The position numbers were made by a program, and so were the translations under genes. From the NCBI GenBank assembly GCA_020852815.1, contig JADZAN010000018.1, positions 1 through 64,000 of the forward strand: a stretch of DNA of 64,000 nt. Direction: 5' to 3'. The notes under the pieces were generated by a model. It was not told where the DNA came from, searched no databases, and saw nothing but the letters and a program-made list of their open reading frames with translations. The DNA is from Gemmatimonadaceae bacterium. GTDB taxonomy: Bacteria; Gemmatimonadota; Gemmatimonadetes; Gemmatimonadales; Gemmatimonadaceae. Positions 1 to 9,490 of this stretch are shown piece after piece (position 1 is the first letter of the stretch; the number at the start of each line of letters is the position of its first letter).

Positions 1-2
1 AG

Positions 3-65
3 CTGGAACAGGCACGGCTGGACCGACGGCGGCGCAACGACGAGCAACGGCGCGCAGCCGCATGA
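3..65 (+). CDS. possible 3' end of a truncated gene
   Basis: The first bases can be read in one frame as a short Arg/Glu/Gln-rich peptide ending in a TGA at 63-65. The charged, alanine-ending composition would fit the C-terminal tail of a helical protein whose body lies before the window. Only about 20 codons are visible and the other frames are also open here, so this is a weak call. Confidence 0.2.
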   Translation: MEQARLDRRRRNDEQRRAAA

Positions 66-128
66 CTACCGGAGGGGTGTAACTCGCTCAGGTCTTGGCC
101 AAGTGCGAAAAGCGCTGAAGCACTACAC

Positions 129-437
129 CTCCGTGAGCCTCCGTGTCTCCTCCGTGAGCCTCCGTGTCGAGCTTGTGTTGTTGCGGTTCTAACGCCCGAG
201 GCAGTCGATCGCGAGTGTGCCGAGGACATATGGATCCCAGCTTTCGCTGGGAAGGTGGGCGTGGGGGGCTGGGTTCGGCGCGTCGCGGCACTCCATGGTT
301 TACCTCCGTGTCTCCTCCGTGGCCCTCCGTGGTCCTCCGTGGCCCTCCGTGTCTCCTCCGTGGCCCTCCGTGTCTCCTCCGTGACCCTCCGCGCTTCCTC
401 CGTGACCCTCCGCGTCTCCTCCGTGACCCTCCGTGTC
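129..437. repeat. imperfect CTCCGTG repeat, 10/11-nt period, two blocks
   Basis: About 17 imperfect units carry the core TCCGTG or TCCGCG. Four lie at 129-177 and about thirteen at 303-437, separated by unrelated sequence. In the second block the spacing alternates between 10 and 11 nt, giving a 21-nt compound period, close to two helical turns. The region upstream of the kinase gene (66-551) otherwise holds nothing I recognise. Frames are open through the repeat on both strands only because the period is a multiple of three, and I see no credible gene in it. Confidence 0.75.
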
Positions 438-551
438 GTGCTTCTGATCTTCGCCCTCGAAACACGCCCCGCCTCGCCGTCGCCCTTGCCAGCCTGCCCG
501 GCCTCCCGCAGACTGGCACGAATCGCCGGCTGAGGACGTAGAGCACGAGGC

Positions 552-2426
552 ATGAACCAGACATCGATCGACACGGAGTTCCCCGGGCTGGCCGCCGCGC
601 TGGCCGGCGACTACAGCATCGTGCGCGAACTCGGGCGCGGTGGGATGGGAGTCGTATTCCTCGCCCAGGACGTCCGGCTCGAGCGCGCGGTGGCGCTCAA
701 GGTCCTCCCGACGGCGCTCGCCGGCGACCCGGCGGTGCGTGAACGCTTCGTGCGCGAGGCGCGGACGGCGGCACAGCTCTCCCATCCCAACATCGTCCCG
801 GTCTACTCCGCCGACGAGGCTGGCGGGTGGGCCTACTTCGCGATGGCGTTCGTCGACGGCGAGTCGCTCGGCGAGCGGGCAAAGTCGTTAGGCCCGCTGC
901 CGCCGGCGGAGGCGGTGCGACTGCTGCGCGACGCGGCGTGGGCGCTGGCCTACGCGCACGCGCGCGGCGTGGTGCATCGCGACGTGAAGCCCGACAACCT
1001 CCTGCTCGAACGCGGGACGGAGCGCCTGGTGGTGACCGACTTCGGCATCGCCCACGCGCCGGACGCCTCGCGCCTGACGATGACTGGGCACGTGATGGGA
1101 TCGGTGCACTTCATGAGTCCGGAGCAGGGGGCGGGCGACGGGCTCGACGGGCGCAGCGACCTGTACTCGCTGGGGACGGTGGGCTACCTCCTGCTCAGCG
1201 GGCGGCTTCCGTTCGAGCATCAGCAGGCGGCGGCGATCCTGGTGCAGCGCGCCACGCGCGAGGCGCCGCCGCTGCGTTCGGTGGCGCCCAACATCCCGCC
1301 GTCGCTGGCCGATGTCATCGACCGCTGCCTGGCGCGCGACCCGGCGATGCGCCCCCCCACGGGCGAGGCGCTGGCCGACATGCTGCTGCGCACGGTGCAG
1401 GAAGTGGCGAGCGCCGACGAGACGTCGCAGCCGCACGCGAAGCTGAGCGAGCAGGAGGCGAACGTGGTCTGGCGCCGAGCCGCCCAGCTGCAAGCAGAGG
1501 CGGCGGCGCGGTTGGAGTCGAAGACGCGCGAGCGGGCGGCACTGGGGACCGCGGGGCAGGCGGGGCAGTCGTCGCACGTTGCGGCTGGCGATGAGCCGAC
1601 CGGCTTCAATCTCACGGCGGTGCAGGCGGCGGCGGAGGAAGCCGGGATCTCTCGGCAGTTTGTCCAGATCGCCGTGGCCGAGCTGCAGGCCGATCGCGGC
1701 GCGGGGCGCGGGCTCGTGGCCCGCGGCGCCGAGGCGTCGCGCATGGTCCGCGCGTTCCTCGGACGGCACCCGCGGGCAATCACCGTGTCGCGCACCTTCA
1801 ACTACTCGCCCAAGCGCGTGCTCGCGGCGATGGGGGCCGCGCTGCAGCATCCGCCGGCCGGACTCAAGCTGCGGGAAACCATCGGCGGCCACGCGCTGCA
1901 CGGCGGGGTGCTGGTCTTCGACATCCCGGCCATCGCGGAGTACTCGATGGACGGCTCGGGGATAGCCTACGGCAATTACCTGTGGACGTGGACGCGCTAC
2001 CAATTGTGGGTCAAGACGCTGCGCGCGCAGCTCGCCGCCGTTCCCGGCGATTCGTCGCGTTGCGAGGTGACGCTCACCATCGAACCGCCGGAGGGGCACT
2101 CCTCGTCGGTGTGGGAGAGCATCGGCTTTGGTGCTGGCGGTGGCGTCGTGGGTGGCGTGACGGGCCTGATCCTCGCCAAGAAGGCGATCCTGGTCGCGCT
2201 GCTCGGACTGCCCGCCGCGGTCCCGCTCCTCGCAGGAGGATTCGCGCTCGGCGCCATCGGCAACCGCTTGCTGTACCAGTGGGCGCTGCGCGTGGCGCGT
2301 GAGGAGCTTGGGAAGGCGCTGGGAGAGATCGACCGGCAGTTCACGCGCGAACTGACGTTCGGCGACCCGTTCGGTGAACCGGCGCTTCCGTCAGCTGCAC
2401 ACAACCGGTTGCCCGGCGGTCGTTAG
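552..2426 (+). CDS. serine/threonine protein kinase with C-terminal membrane segment
   Basis: A Hanks-type kinase of 624 residues. Visible motifs are the glycine loop GRGGMG at 28-33, the ATP-binding Lys in VALKVL near 50, HRDVKPDN at 142-149, DFG at 163-165 and SPEQ at about 189-192. All catalytic residues are present, so it should be active on Ser/Thr. The kinase domain ends near 280. The following part is Ala/Glu-rich, followed by an unrecognised domain and a Gly/Ala/Val-rich hydrophobic stretch around 525-580 that could span the membrane once or twice. The kinase domain is N-terminal and probably cytoplasmic. It starts at an ATG preceded by CGAGG. It stands alone after the repeat region, so its substrate cannot be inferred from neighbours. 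Confidence 0.93.
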   Translation: MNQTSIDTEFPGLAAALAGDYSIVRELGRGGMGVVFLAQDVRLERAVALKVLPTALAGDPAVRERFVREARTAAQLSHPNIVPVYSADEAGGWAYFAMAFVDGESLGERAKSLGPLPPAEAVRLLRDAAWALAYAHARGVVHRDVKPDNLLLERGTERLVVTDFGIAHAPDASRLTMTGHVMGSVHFMSPEQGAGDGLDGRSDLYSLGTVGYLLLSGRLPFEHQQAAAILVQRATREAPPLRSVAPNIPPSLADVIDRCLARDPAMRPPTGEALADMLLRTVQEVASADETSQPHAKLSEQEANVVWRRAAQLQAEAAARLESKTRERAALGTAGQAGQSSHVAAGDEPTGFNLTAVQAAAEEAGISRQFVQIAVAELQADRGAGRGLVARGAEASRMVRAFLGRHPRAITVSRTFNYSPKRVLAAMGAALQHPPAGLKLRETIGGHALHGGVLVFDIPAIAEYSMDGSGIAYGNYLWTWTRYQLWVKTLRAQLAAVPGDSSRCEVTLTIEPPEGHSSSVWESIGFGAGGGVVGGVTGLILAKKAILVALLGLPAAVPLLAGGFALGAIGNRLLYQWALRVAREELGKALGEIDRQFTRELTFGDPFGEPALPSAAHNRLPGGR

Positions 2427-2500
2427 GCCGGCGCTTCCCTCACCGACGAATGCACGGAACGACTCGCAACTCCACGACGCAACACGACACCCTACCGCCC

Positions 2501-3859
2501 ATGCGCATCCGTTCACTCCCCACGCTCTTCCTCACGGCGCTCGCTCCCGCGATAGCTCCCGCGCAGGACACGCGCGCCCTCACCCGCTATGTCGACTCCG
2601 TCGCCAACGCCGCCGTCAGCGAGCATCGCACGCCCGGCGTCTCGATCGCGATCGTCAGAAACGGGCGGACGATTCTCGCCAAGGGATACGGCTATGCGGA
2701 CCTCGAGAATGACGTCCCCGCCACGCCAGAGACGGTCTACCGCATCGGCTCCGTCACCAAGCAGTTCACCTCCGCCGCCATCATGCGGCTCGTGGAGCAG
2801 GGGAAACTCACGCTCGATGACACGCTGCAGAAGTTCGTCCCCAACGTTCCGTCGCAGGGGAACCGCGTCACGGTACGTCACCTGCTCAACCACACGTCGG
2901 GAATCAAGAGCTACACCAATCTTGGGCCCAAGTGGCAGCGCGTGATGCGCCTCGACCTGGCTCCCGACTCGCTGGTGGCGCTCTTTGCCGGCGAACCGGG
3001 CGACTTCAAGCCGGGCGATGCGTACATGTACAACAACTCGGGCTACTTCCTGCTCGGCATGATCATCGAGAAGGTGAGCGGGAAGACGTATGGGCAGTAC
3101 CTGCAGGACGAGTTCTTCACCCCGTTAGGGCTAAAGGGGACGAGCTACTGCGACCAGGCGCCCATCATCAAGCGGCGTGCCCAGGGCTACGTGCCCAAGC
3201 CTCCCGGTGGCTTCGCCAACGCGGCGCCGCTGAGCATGACGCAGCCGTATGCCGCGGGTTCGCTCTGCTCCACGGTGAACGACCTGGCGGCGTGGACCAT
3301 CGCGCTCTCCAGCGGCAAGGTGGTGAGCGCCGAGTCGTTCCGGCGCATGACGACCCCCGACACGCTCAACAACGGAAAGCCGATGACCTATGGCTTCGGG
3401 CTCGGGACGGGGACGCTTGGCGGGCACCGGCAGATATCACACAACGGGGGAATCAACGGCTTCATCTCCGAGCTGCACTACTATCCCGATGACTCGGTGA
3501 TCACCGTGGTGCTGACCAACGTGGAAGGGCTGGTGGCGCCGCAACTGGAGCGTGTGGTGGCGCGAACCACGCTGGGGATCAAGGACCTCCCGACGGTTGC
3601 CATCGATGCCGCGGCGCTGGGGCGCCTCACGGGAGAGTACACACTGGGGCGCGGCAAGGTGCGCGTCTCGGTGGAGAACGGGCGCCTGACGATGCAGAAT
3701 GGACCGCAGCCGGCATTCGCGCTCAAGCACGTCGGCAACGGGCGATTTGTCATGGCGGACAACGACGACATCCAGTTCGACTTCGCGGCCGGCACGCCGG
3801 CGCCGAGCTTCACCCGCACGCAGGGTGGGAACGCGGCGACGGCGACGCGGGTGCCGTGA
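2501..3859 (+). CDS. exported serine hydrolase, beta-lactamase class C fold
   Basis: A periplasmic penicillin-binding-protein-like esterase or peptidase of about 452 residues. The ATG at 2501 is preferred to an in-frame one at 2450 because it opens directly into a signal peptide (MRIRSLPTLFLTALAPAIAP, then AQD). The three active-site motifs of the family are visible: SVTK (nucleophile and general base), YNN, and HNG in place of KTG. The C-terminal 100 residues (LTGEYTLGRG onward) resemble the small beta domain often found after this fold. The substrate cannot be told from sequence: D-amino peptide hydrolase, esterase and beta-lactamase-like activity are all possible. Confidence 0.9.
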   Translation: MRIRSLPTLFLTALAPAIAPAQDTRALTRYVDSVANAAVSEHRTPGVSIAIVRNGRTILAKGYGYADLENDVPATPETVYRIGSVTKQFTSAAIMRLVEQGKLTLDDTLQKFVPNVPSQGNRVTVRHLLNHTSGIKSYTNLGPKWQRVMRLDLAPDSLVALFAGEPGDFKPGDAYMYNNSGYFLLGMIIEKVSGKTYGQYLQDEFFTPLGLKGTSYCDQAPIIKRRAQGYVPKPPGGFANAAPLSMTQPYAAGSLCSTVNDLAAWTIALSSGKVVSAESFRRMTTPDTLNNGKPMTYGFGLGTGTLGGHRQISHNGGINGFISELHYYPDDSVITVVLTNVEGLVAPQLERVVARTTLGIKDLPTVAIDAAALGRLTGEYTLGRGKVRVSVENGRLTMQNGPQPAFALKHVGNGRFVMADNDDIQFDFAAGTPAPSFTRTQGGNAATATRVP

Positions 3860-3916
3860 GTGAGGTGAGCACTGGGCTCGACGGCACCACCTGGCGACGG
3901 GTGGTGCCGTCCGGCG

Positions 3917-6900
3917 TCAGGGCACGATCTTCCTCGCCTTGTTAGGGTAGGGCGGCGGCTTGGGGACCGCGCGCGGATCCTCGGCGATCTTCTTCTTCAG
4001 GTAGGCGATGGCCGCGTCGAGCTGCGCATCCTCGCCGTTGAACGTGGCATGCGGGAGGTTGTCGACGACCATGTCGGGGATCACCCCTTCCTGTTCGATG
4101 AGCCACTTCCCCTCGGGGCCGTAGACGCCACTCATCGGGGCGCGCGCCACGCCGCCGTCGCTCAGCGTGTTCGTTCCGCTGAGCCAGATCTCCCCGCCCC
4201 AGGTGCGCGTCCCGATCACCACGCCCAACCCCAAACGACGGAAACCCTCGGCGACCGCCTCGCCGTCAGAGGCCGTCTCCTGGTCCACAAGCATCACCAT
4301 GTGCCCGCGAAAGGCCCCCTGCATGTTCCAGTACGGCTCTCCCACGCGATCCTGCCAGTACATCCATGGCTTGCGCATCAGCATCTCCAGCACCCACGAG
4401 TCGATGTTGCCGCCGCGGTTCTGGCGCATGTCGAGGATGAGTCCCTGCTTGTCCACCAGCGGGGTGAACTCGCGGTAGAACTGGTTGATGTCGCCCTCGC
4501 CCATGGCGCGCAGGTGCAGGTAGCCGATGCGGTTTTCTCCCTTTTGTTCGGTCGTCAGGCGGCGCGTGTACTCCCAGTCGGTGTAGCGCAGGTTCTGCTC
4601 GTTGCCGATGGGCTCGACGACGACCTCCTTGCTCCCGCCGGCGGTCGCCACCGTCAACAGGACCTGCTTCCCCACCTGGTTGCGCAGCAGTTCGCCGATG
4701 TCGCGTGCCTCGAGGGTGCGCTGCCCGTTCACCGCGGTGATGACGTCGCCCGCCTTGACGCCCAGGTCGGGGTCGGCGAGCGGTGAACGCTCGGCGGGAT
4801 ACTCGGGATCGTTGCGGTAGATGTAGTCGATGCGATAGCCACCCTTGGCAGGGTCGCGGAAGAGACGCGCGCCGAGGGAGGCGACTTGCACCTGGTCATC
4901 GCCGCGGCGCATGGCGCCGCCGCCAACGGAGGTGTGCAGCGCCGACAGCTCGCCAACGGCCCATCCGATCAGGTCACTCAGCTCGGCGCGCGTGGTGATG
5001 CGCTGGACGAGCGGGGCGTACTTGTCGAGCGTGCCCTGGTAGTCCACGCCGTGCATGTTGGGGTCGTAGAACCAGTCGCGCTCGAGGCGCCAGGCATCGA
5101 CGAAGAGCTGGCGGAAGTCGTCGCGCACGTCAATGTCGAACGACCAACCCGCCAGGTCGAGTCGCGCGTCGGCGATGTTGGCCACCTTCGCCGCGCGCGC
5201 ATCGACGACGTGCAGCGCGTTTCCCTTGCGCACGAGGAGCTTCCGTCCGTTGCCGGACAGCTCCGCCGACCGGATGTCGTCGACCACCACCACGCCTTCC
5301 GGCTTGTCGTTGCCGATCTTGAGGGCCACGAGGTCGGTCTTCGCCTCGGCGCCGGAGCCGCGTGAGGTGACGAAGAGTGCTTCGCCGTTGGCGAAGAGTG
5401 CGTCGTAGTTGCCTGAGGGGAGGGGAACGCGGCGGATGCGCAGCGGGAGCCCGTCGAGGGCGATAACAACCGGCCGGGGAGCGCTGTCGCTGCGCGCGGT
5501 TTGTGGCGCCGCCGCCCCCGGCGTCGCGGCGGGCGAAGGATTGGCGCCGCGGGCGGGCGGCGTTGCGCCTGCCGCCTTGCGCAGCTCGTCATCGGCCACG
5601 AAGGGCGAGCGCAGCCCTGGGCGCAGCGCGAGCTGGTAGATCTCGACCTCCTTGTCGAAGTACGGCTCGGGGCGGCGGTTCCCCCACGGCGCGGAGACCA
5701 GGGTCCGCAGGTTGCGGTCGGAGAGGAAGTACAGAAACTCCCCCTTGGGGTCCCACGCCGGCGAGAAGGAGTTGGTGCGATCGGTGGTGAGCGCGGTGCT
5801 GCGCGCGCTCTCCACGCTGTACAGCTTGAGTTGCTGGAAGGAGTTTGGGGCCGACATCTGGTAGGCGAGCCACCGCCCGTCGGGCGACCAGGCCATCGAG
5901 CCGATCCCCTGGCGGTTCTCGGAGACCTTTCGCATCTCTCCGCTGGCGACGTTCATCACCCAGAGGTCGCGGTTGTTGTCGTCCCAGGCGAGCCACTTGC
6001 CGTCGGGTGAGGGATAGCCGCGGAAACGCAGGATGCGCCCCTTCTTCGTCAATGCTTCGTCGTTCCCGACGCCATTCACGGGGAGTCGCACCCACTCCAG
6101 CTCCCCGCTCTCGTCGCTGAAGGCGAGGAGTGACTTACCGTCAGCCGCAAACACGGCGTCGCGATAGCGCACGCTGTCCTTGCGCGTGGCGCGCACGAAG
6201 CGCCCGCCCTTGACCGGGGCCACGAAGACGCGCCCGCGCGACGTGAGCACGACGCGGTCGCCGTCGGGCGAAAGGTGCGCCGCCGAGAGGAACGTCATGG
6301 GGTCCTTCACCCAGTTGTCGCGCAGCTGGTCCAGGTCCGAGGCGAGCGCGATGTCGATCATCTTCGACTGGCCGCTCGCCAAGTCCAGGTCCCACAAGTC
6401 GGCCTTGAGCTGGTAGACGATATGGCCGCCGCCGAGCGATGGGTCGCGCACGTCCCACCCCTCGTGGTGCGTGAGCTGTCGCCGGTCGCTCCCGTCCTCC
6501 TTCATCGACCAGAGGTTCATCTGGCCGTCGCGGTCGGTCACGAAGTAGACGCGAGCATTGAACCACATCGGGGAATGCGATTCCCCCTGATAGTCGTTGC
6601 CCGTCAGCTGCACCGCCTCCGCCGAGCCGGTGGTGTACTTCCAGATCTGGCGCGCCGTGCCGCCGGTGTAGCGCTTGGTCACGTTGCCATGGAAGCCGGG
6701 GCGGGCGAAGTAGAGCGTGCGCCCGCTGGCGTCGTACGACCCCTCGGAGGCGCCGGCGAGCGGGACGAGCGAGCGCGCACCGCTGGCAACATCGAGTTGG
6801 ACCATGGCCTGCTTGGGGATGCCCGTGTATTGCATGGTGCGGTAGAGGAGCTTGCCGTCCGGCGTCCATGACGTGGCGATCGCGGCGTCGCCGTCGTAGG

Positions 6901-7225
6901 TCCAGCGCGTGGGCGCGCCCCCGGTCAGCGGCATCGTGTAAAGCGCCGCCGGTCCCTCGTAGCGCGCGGTGAACGCCAGCGTCTTCCCGTCCGGCGAGAT
7001 CGTCGGATCGGTCTCCTCGGCGGCGTGGCTCGTCAGGCGGTGGGCCACTCCTCCGCCGAGCGGCACCGACCACAGGTCACCCTCTGCCGCGAAGACGACC
7101 GTGTTGCCGCTGACGGCTGGGAATCGGTAGAAGCCGCGGGCGCCCCCCGCCGCTGCCTGGGCGAACGCGGTGATGGGGACGAGGAGGGCGCCGACGAGCC
7201 AGGCGGCGATGAGGGAAGTTCGCAT
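3917..7225 (-). CDS. exported Tricorn-like S41 protease with beta-propeller and PDZ
   Basis: A large (about 1102 residues) peptidase of the Tricorn type. The start at 7225 gives a clean signal peptide (MRTSLIAAWLVGALLVPITA, then FAQ), so it should be periplasmic. The N-terminal two thirds contain repeated propeller blades with motifs such as SPDGKTLAF, SWTPDGKLLY and SPDGDRVVL. A PDZ domain (VKAGDVITAVNGQ) and an S41 domain follow. The nucleophile region reads ETASDGEAVAEGF and the catalytic His is in LSALHTSV. The residue just before that His is Leu, where Tricorn has Ser. A Pro/Ala-rich linker near 600 separates the propellers. It is convergent with the upstream hydrolase. The likely role is processive degradation of oligopeptides outside the cytoplasm. 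Confidence 0.93.
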   Translation of the reverse strand: MRTSLIAAWLVGALLVPITAFAQAAAGGARGFYRFPAVSGNTVVFAAEGDLWSVPLGGGVAHRLTSHAAEETDPTISPDGKTLAFTARYEGPAALYTMPLTGGAPTRWTYDGDAAIATSWTPDGKLLYRTMQYTGIPKQAMVQLDVASGARSLVPLAGASEGSYDASGRTLYFARPGFHGNVTKRYTGGTARQIWKYTTGSAEAVQLTGNDYQGESHSPMWFNARVYFVTDRDGQMNLWSMKEDGSDRRQLTHHEGWDVRDPSLGGGHIVYQLKADLWDLDLASGQSKMIDIALASDLDQLRDNWVKDPMTFLSAAHLSPDGDRVVLTSRGRVFVAPVKGGRFVRATRKDSVRYRDAVFAADGKSLLAFSDESGELEWVRLPVNGVGNDEALTKKGRILRFRGYPSPDGKWLAWDDNNRDLWVMNVASGEMRKVSENRQGIGSMAWSPDGRWLAYQMSAPNSFQQLKLYSVESARSTALTTDRTNSFSPAWDPKGEFLYFLSDRNLRTLVSAPWGNRRPEPYFDKEVEIYQLALRPGLRSPFVADDELRKAAGATPPARGANPSPAATPGAAAPQTARSDSAPRPVVIALDGLPLRIRRVPLPSGNYDALFANGEALFVTSRGSGAEAKTDLVALKIGNDKPEGVVVVDDIRSAELSGNGRKLLVRKGNALHVVDARAAKVANIADARLDLAGWSFDIDVRDDFRQLFVDAWRLERDWFYDPNMHGVDYQGTLDKYAPLVQRITTRAELSDLIGWAVGELSALHTSVGGGAMRRGDDQVQVASLGARLFRDPAKGGYRIDYIYRNDPEYPAERSPLADPDLGVKAGDVITAVNGQRTLEARDIGELLRNQVGKQVLLTVATAGGSKEVVVEPIGNEQNLRYTDWEYTRRLTTEQKGENRIGYLHLRAMGEGDINQFYREFTPLVDKQGLILDMRQNRGGNIDSWVLEMLMRKPWMYWQDRVGEPYWNMQGAFRGHMVMLVDQETASDGEAVAEGFRRLGLGVVIGTRTWGGEIWLSGTNTLSDGGVARAPMSGVYGPEGKWLIEQEGVIPDMVVDNLPHATFNGEDAQLDAAIAYLKKKIAEDPRAVPKPPPYPNKARKIVP

Positions 7226-7390
7226 GCGAGTGCCTCTGGACGGTGGTTCGATGCCCGGAACATGGCGCGCGGAGCCCCGGCGCGGAACGGTCACGCGCAC
7301 TCGTCGAGTGTTGGCTGCAGGCGCGCGAAGCGGCAATCGTCGCGCGTTACCTCGGTCCGCACGCAACGCCGAGCGGCGGGGACCAGGCGT

Positions 7391-7933
7391 TCACCGATCG
7401 TGCGTGTCGCTACCTGCCGGTGGGAGATTGGCTGGCGGCGCCGTGTCGGCGGCCGCGCGATAAGCGTTAGGCGCTGGCGGCAGCTCGTGCGCGTCACGCT
7501 CGGCCATCAGGCGCTCTCGATCGCCGGCGCGCCGGGCCAGTGTGAGTGCTCCCGAGGCGGCAAGTGCGCCACCCAACCCCGTGATGCCAAGCACGTAGAG
7601 CGGGAGCCCGTTGGCGACGCCGATGGTCCCCAGCAGCAGGCCGGCCAGCGCCCCCCACGTCGCGAAGCGCGGGACCGACAGTTCGTCAAAGCGCCGGCGC
7701 CCGCCGGCGATCATCAGGACGAGGGCGAAGATGACGCCCCCCATGAAGCCGGGGATGGCCAGCGTCTGCGGCCACATGTCGACGCGCGAGATGAAGGGGA
7801 GGGCGCCCGGCAGCACGTTGTCGATGAGTTCCAGCACGCCACCGATCGCCGCGCCCGCCACGCCCCAGAGCACGCCCATGCCCAGCACGCCGCGTGCGCG
7901 CCGCAACCACGATTGCACCGGTCCTCCTGTCAC
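7391..7933 (-). CDS. small multi-pass membrane protein, unknown function
   Basis: A 180-residue protein that I do not recognise. It has four hydrophobic segments (about 15-35, 55-78, 90-108 and 112-130) and a hydrophilic Pro/Ala-rich tail. It ends 22 nt after the stop of the preceding hydrolase-like gene on the same strand, so the two are probably cotranscribed. No metal or nucleotide motif is visible. It may be an accessory membrane protein for its upstream neighbour. Confidence 0.65.
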   Translation of the reverse strand: MTGGPVQSWLRRARGVLGMGVLWGVAGAAIGGVLELIDNVLPGALPFISRVDMWPQTLAIPGFMGGVIFALVLMIAGGRRRFDELSVPRFATWGALAGLLLGTIGVANGLPLYVLGITGLGGALAASGALTLARRAGDRERLMAERDAHELPPAPNAYRAAADTAPPANLPPAGSDTHDR

Positions 7934-7955
7934 GTGGGTTCGCCGAGTGAGGTGC

Positions 7956-9269
7956 CTAACGACTCGCCGGCGCCTGGCTCACGCTCTGCGGGTCGTACGC
8001 CTCCAACGGGAGCTTCTCCCCACGCAGGAAGGCGCCCACGACCTCGGAGAACATGAGCGACTGCTCCAGCCAGATGTTGTGGCCGGCGGCGGGAATCGCC
8101 ACGTAGTGCGCCCCCTTGATCACCTGCAGGTACTCGGCGGAGACGTCCCAGTTGAAGTAGTCGCACGTTCCGCGGATGATGAGCGTCTCCATGTGGAGCT
8201 TGCGCAGTGCGGGGCGCGGATCGGGGAGCTCGAGGGCGTTGGCCAGGGTGTAGCTGTTGGCAAAGAAGCCCAAACCGGCGGGAGCGGGGAGCCCGGACTC
8301 GGCGGGGTCACTCTTGCAGGTGAGGTTGGGTTGCCCCAGGCGCATCGCCTCCTCGGTGCGTTGCGTCCACCACTGGTCGCCCTCCCACTCGGCGATCCAT
8401 CGGTGCGCGACCGGGGCGCTGAAGTCGGACATCATGCGCCCCAGCACCAGGCGTAGCGGTGGGCGCTCGAGCGCCGCCATGGTGGAAGCCTGCACGTCGC
8501 TCATCCTGGCGCGCGCGGCGGGGTTGATCGTCTCCGGCCATGCGGGGGCCCAGATCGCGGCGGGCGATTCCAGGATGAGTCGCTCGACGTGGTCGGGGTG
8601 CTGGAGCAAGTACTGGACGGCGAGCGTGGCTCCCCACCCGGTGCCGGCGAGGACGAGGCGCGGGGCGCCGATCTGAGCGCGAATGGCCTCGAGGTCGGCG
8701 ACGTGTCGCGCCACGGTGTACGGGGCGTCGTGCGCGAGGTCGAGACGACTCGAGAAGCCGCTCCCTAACTGATCGTAGTAGTACACGGCACGCCCCTCTG
8801 AGGCCAGGAAATCGTAGGGGCGCTTGCCGAGCGCGAGCAGGAAGGGGAGCTGGGGGGTGCCGGGGCCGTCGTGCAGGACGACGACGGGGGGACGTGGCGC
8901 GGTGGCGCCCTGCGAGTCGGCGCGCGGCTCGACGAGCTGGTAGGCGATGCGGGTGCCGTTGCCTAACGACCAATACCGCGTGTCGGGGGGAGCGGTGACC
9001 TCGGCGAGGGTGCGCGCCGGCGGGCGCCCGACGAGGAGCTGGGCGACGACGACGTACGCGACCCCGCCGGCCACCAGCCAGCGCCCGGCTTCGGCGCCGC
9101 TGCCGCCGGCCAGGCGGAGGAGGAACCAGCCGGACGCGAGGAACGCCGCGAGCGCCGCGAGGGCGAGCGGCCAGAAGCCGATGCCTAACGCCGAGGCGAG
9201 AACAAAGACGGCGATGGCGCAGAGCAGCGCACCAAGCAGCGCAACGAGGCGGCGAATGAGCGTGGGCAT
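7956..9269 (-). CDS. membrane-anchored alpha/beta hydrolase-fold protein, nucleophile replaced
   Basis: About 437 residues from the ATG at 9269, chosen because it opens straight into hydrophobic segments (about 8-28, 30-53 and 64-80). An S33 proline-iminopeptidase-like domain follows from about 95. The oxyanion signature is HDGPG (133-137, usually HGGPG) and the late Asp (GTCDYF) and His (AGHNIW) are kept. The nucleophile elbow, however, reads GTGWG at 209-213, with Gly where the catalytic Ser normally sits. It is therefore probably not a peptidase, or uses another mechanism. It runs into the small membrane protein downstream. An alternative start at 9317 would add 16 residues. Confidence 0.85.
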   Translation of the reverse strand: MPTLIRRLVALLGALLCAIAVFVLASALGIGFWPLALAALAAFLASGWFLLRLAGGSGAEAGRWLVAGGVAYVVVAQLLVGRPPARTLAEVTAPPDTRYWSLGNGTRIAYQLVEPRADSQGATAPRPPVVVLHDGPGTPQLPFLLALGKRPYDFLASEGRAVYYYDQLGSGFSSRLDLAHDAPYTVARHVADLEAIRAQIGAPRLVLAGTGWGATLAVQYLLQHPDHVERLILESPAAIWAPAWPETINPAARARMSDVQASTMAALERPPLRLVLGRMMSDFSAPVAHRWIAEWEGDQWWTQRTEEAMRLGQPNLTCKSDPAESGLPAPAGLGFFANSYTLANALELPDPRPALRKLHMETLIIRGTCDYFNWDVSAEYLQVIKGAHYVAIPAAGHNIWLEQSLMFSEVVGAFLRGEKLPLEAYDPQSVSQAPASR

Positions 9270-9490
9270 CGGCGCGGGGGAGTCGCGGGCGTGAGGTGCG
9301 CCGTTGCGGCGCGGCATGCACGGTCGCCGATAACATGCGCCGCGTTGCGCGGCATACGCCATGCGGGATTTCCCCGACACGAGTCGCCGTGTTGAAGGCC
9401 CTTCCCACACCCCTGGTCCCGTAGTCGATTCCCGGGCGACGCCGTGCGGCGCAGTCGATGAGGCGCCAAGTACTCACGAGGGAGTTCGAG

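Noticed and set aside
129-437. CRISPR-like array
   Set aside because: Units are only 10-11 nt apart with no unique spacers, and no cas genes are present.
88-785. Open frames rich in Arg, Gly and His or in Ser, Val, Leu and Pro through the repeat region
   Set aside because: They are produced by the repeat period being a multiple of three, and none has family motifs or a credible ribosome-binding site.
888-2099. Long open frame opposite the kinase gene
   Set aside because: An Arg/His-rich shadow typical of the antisense strand in high-GC coding DNA. The kinase frame has complete motifs.
4049-5365. Plus-strand open frames across the Tricorn gene
   Set aside because: Arg/His-rich translations without motifs; they are antisense to a well-supported gene.
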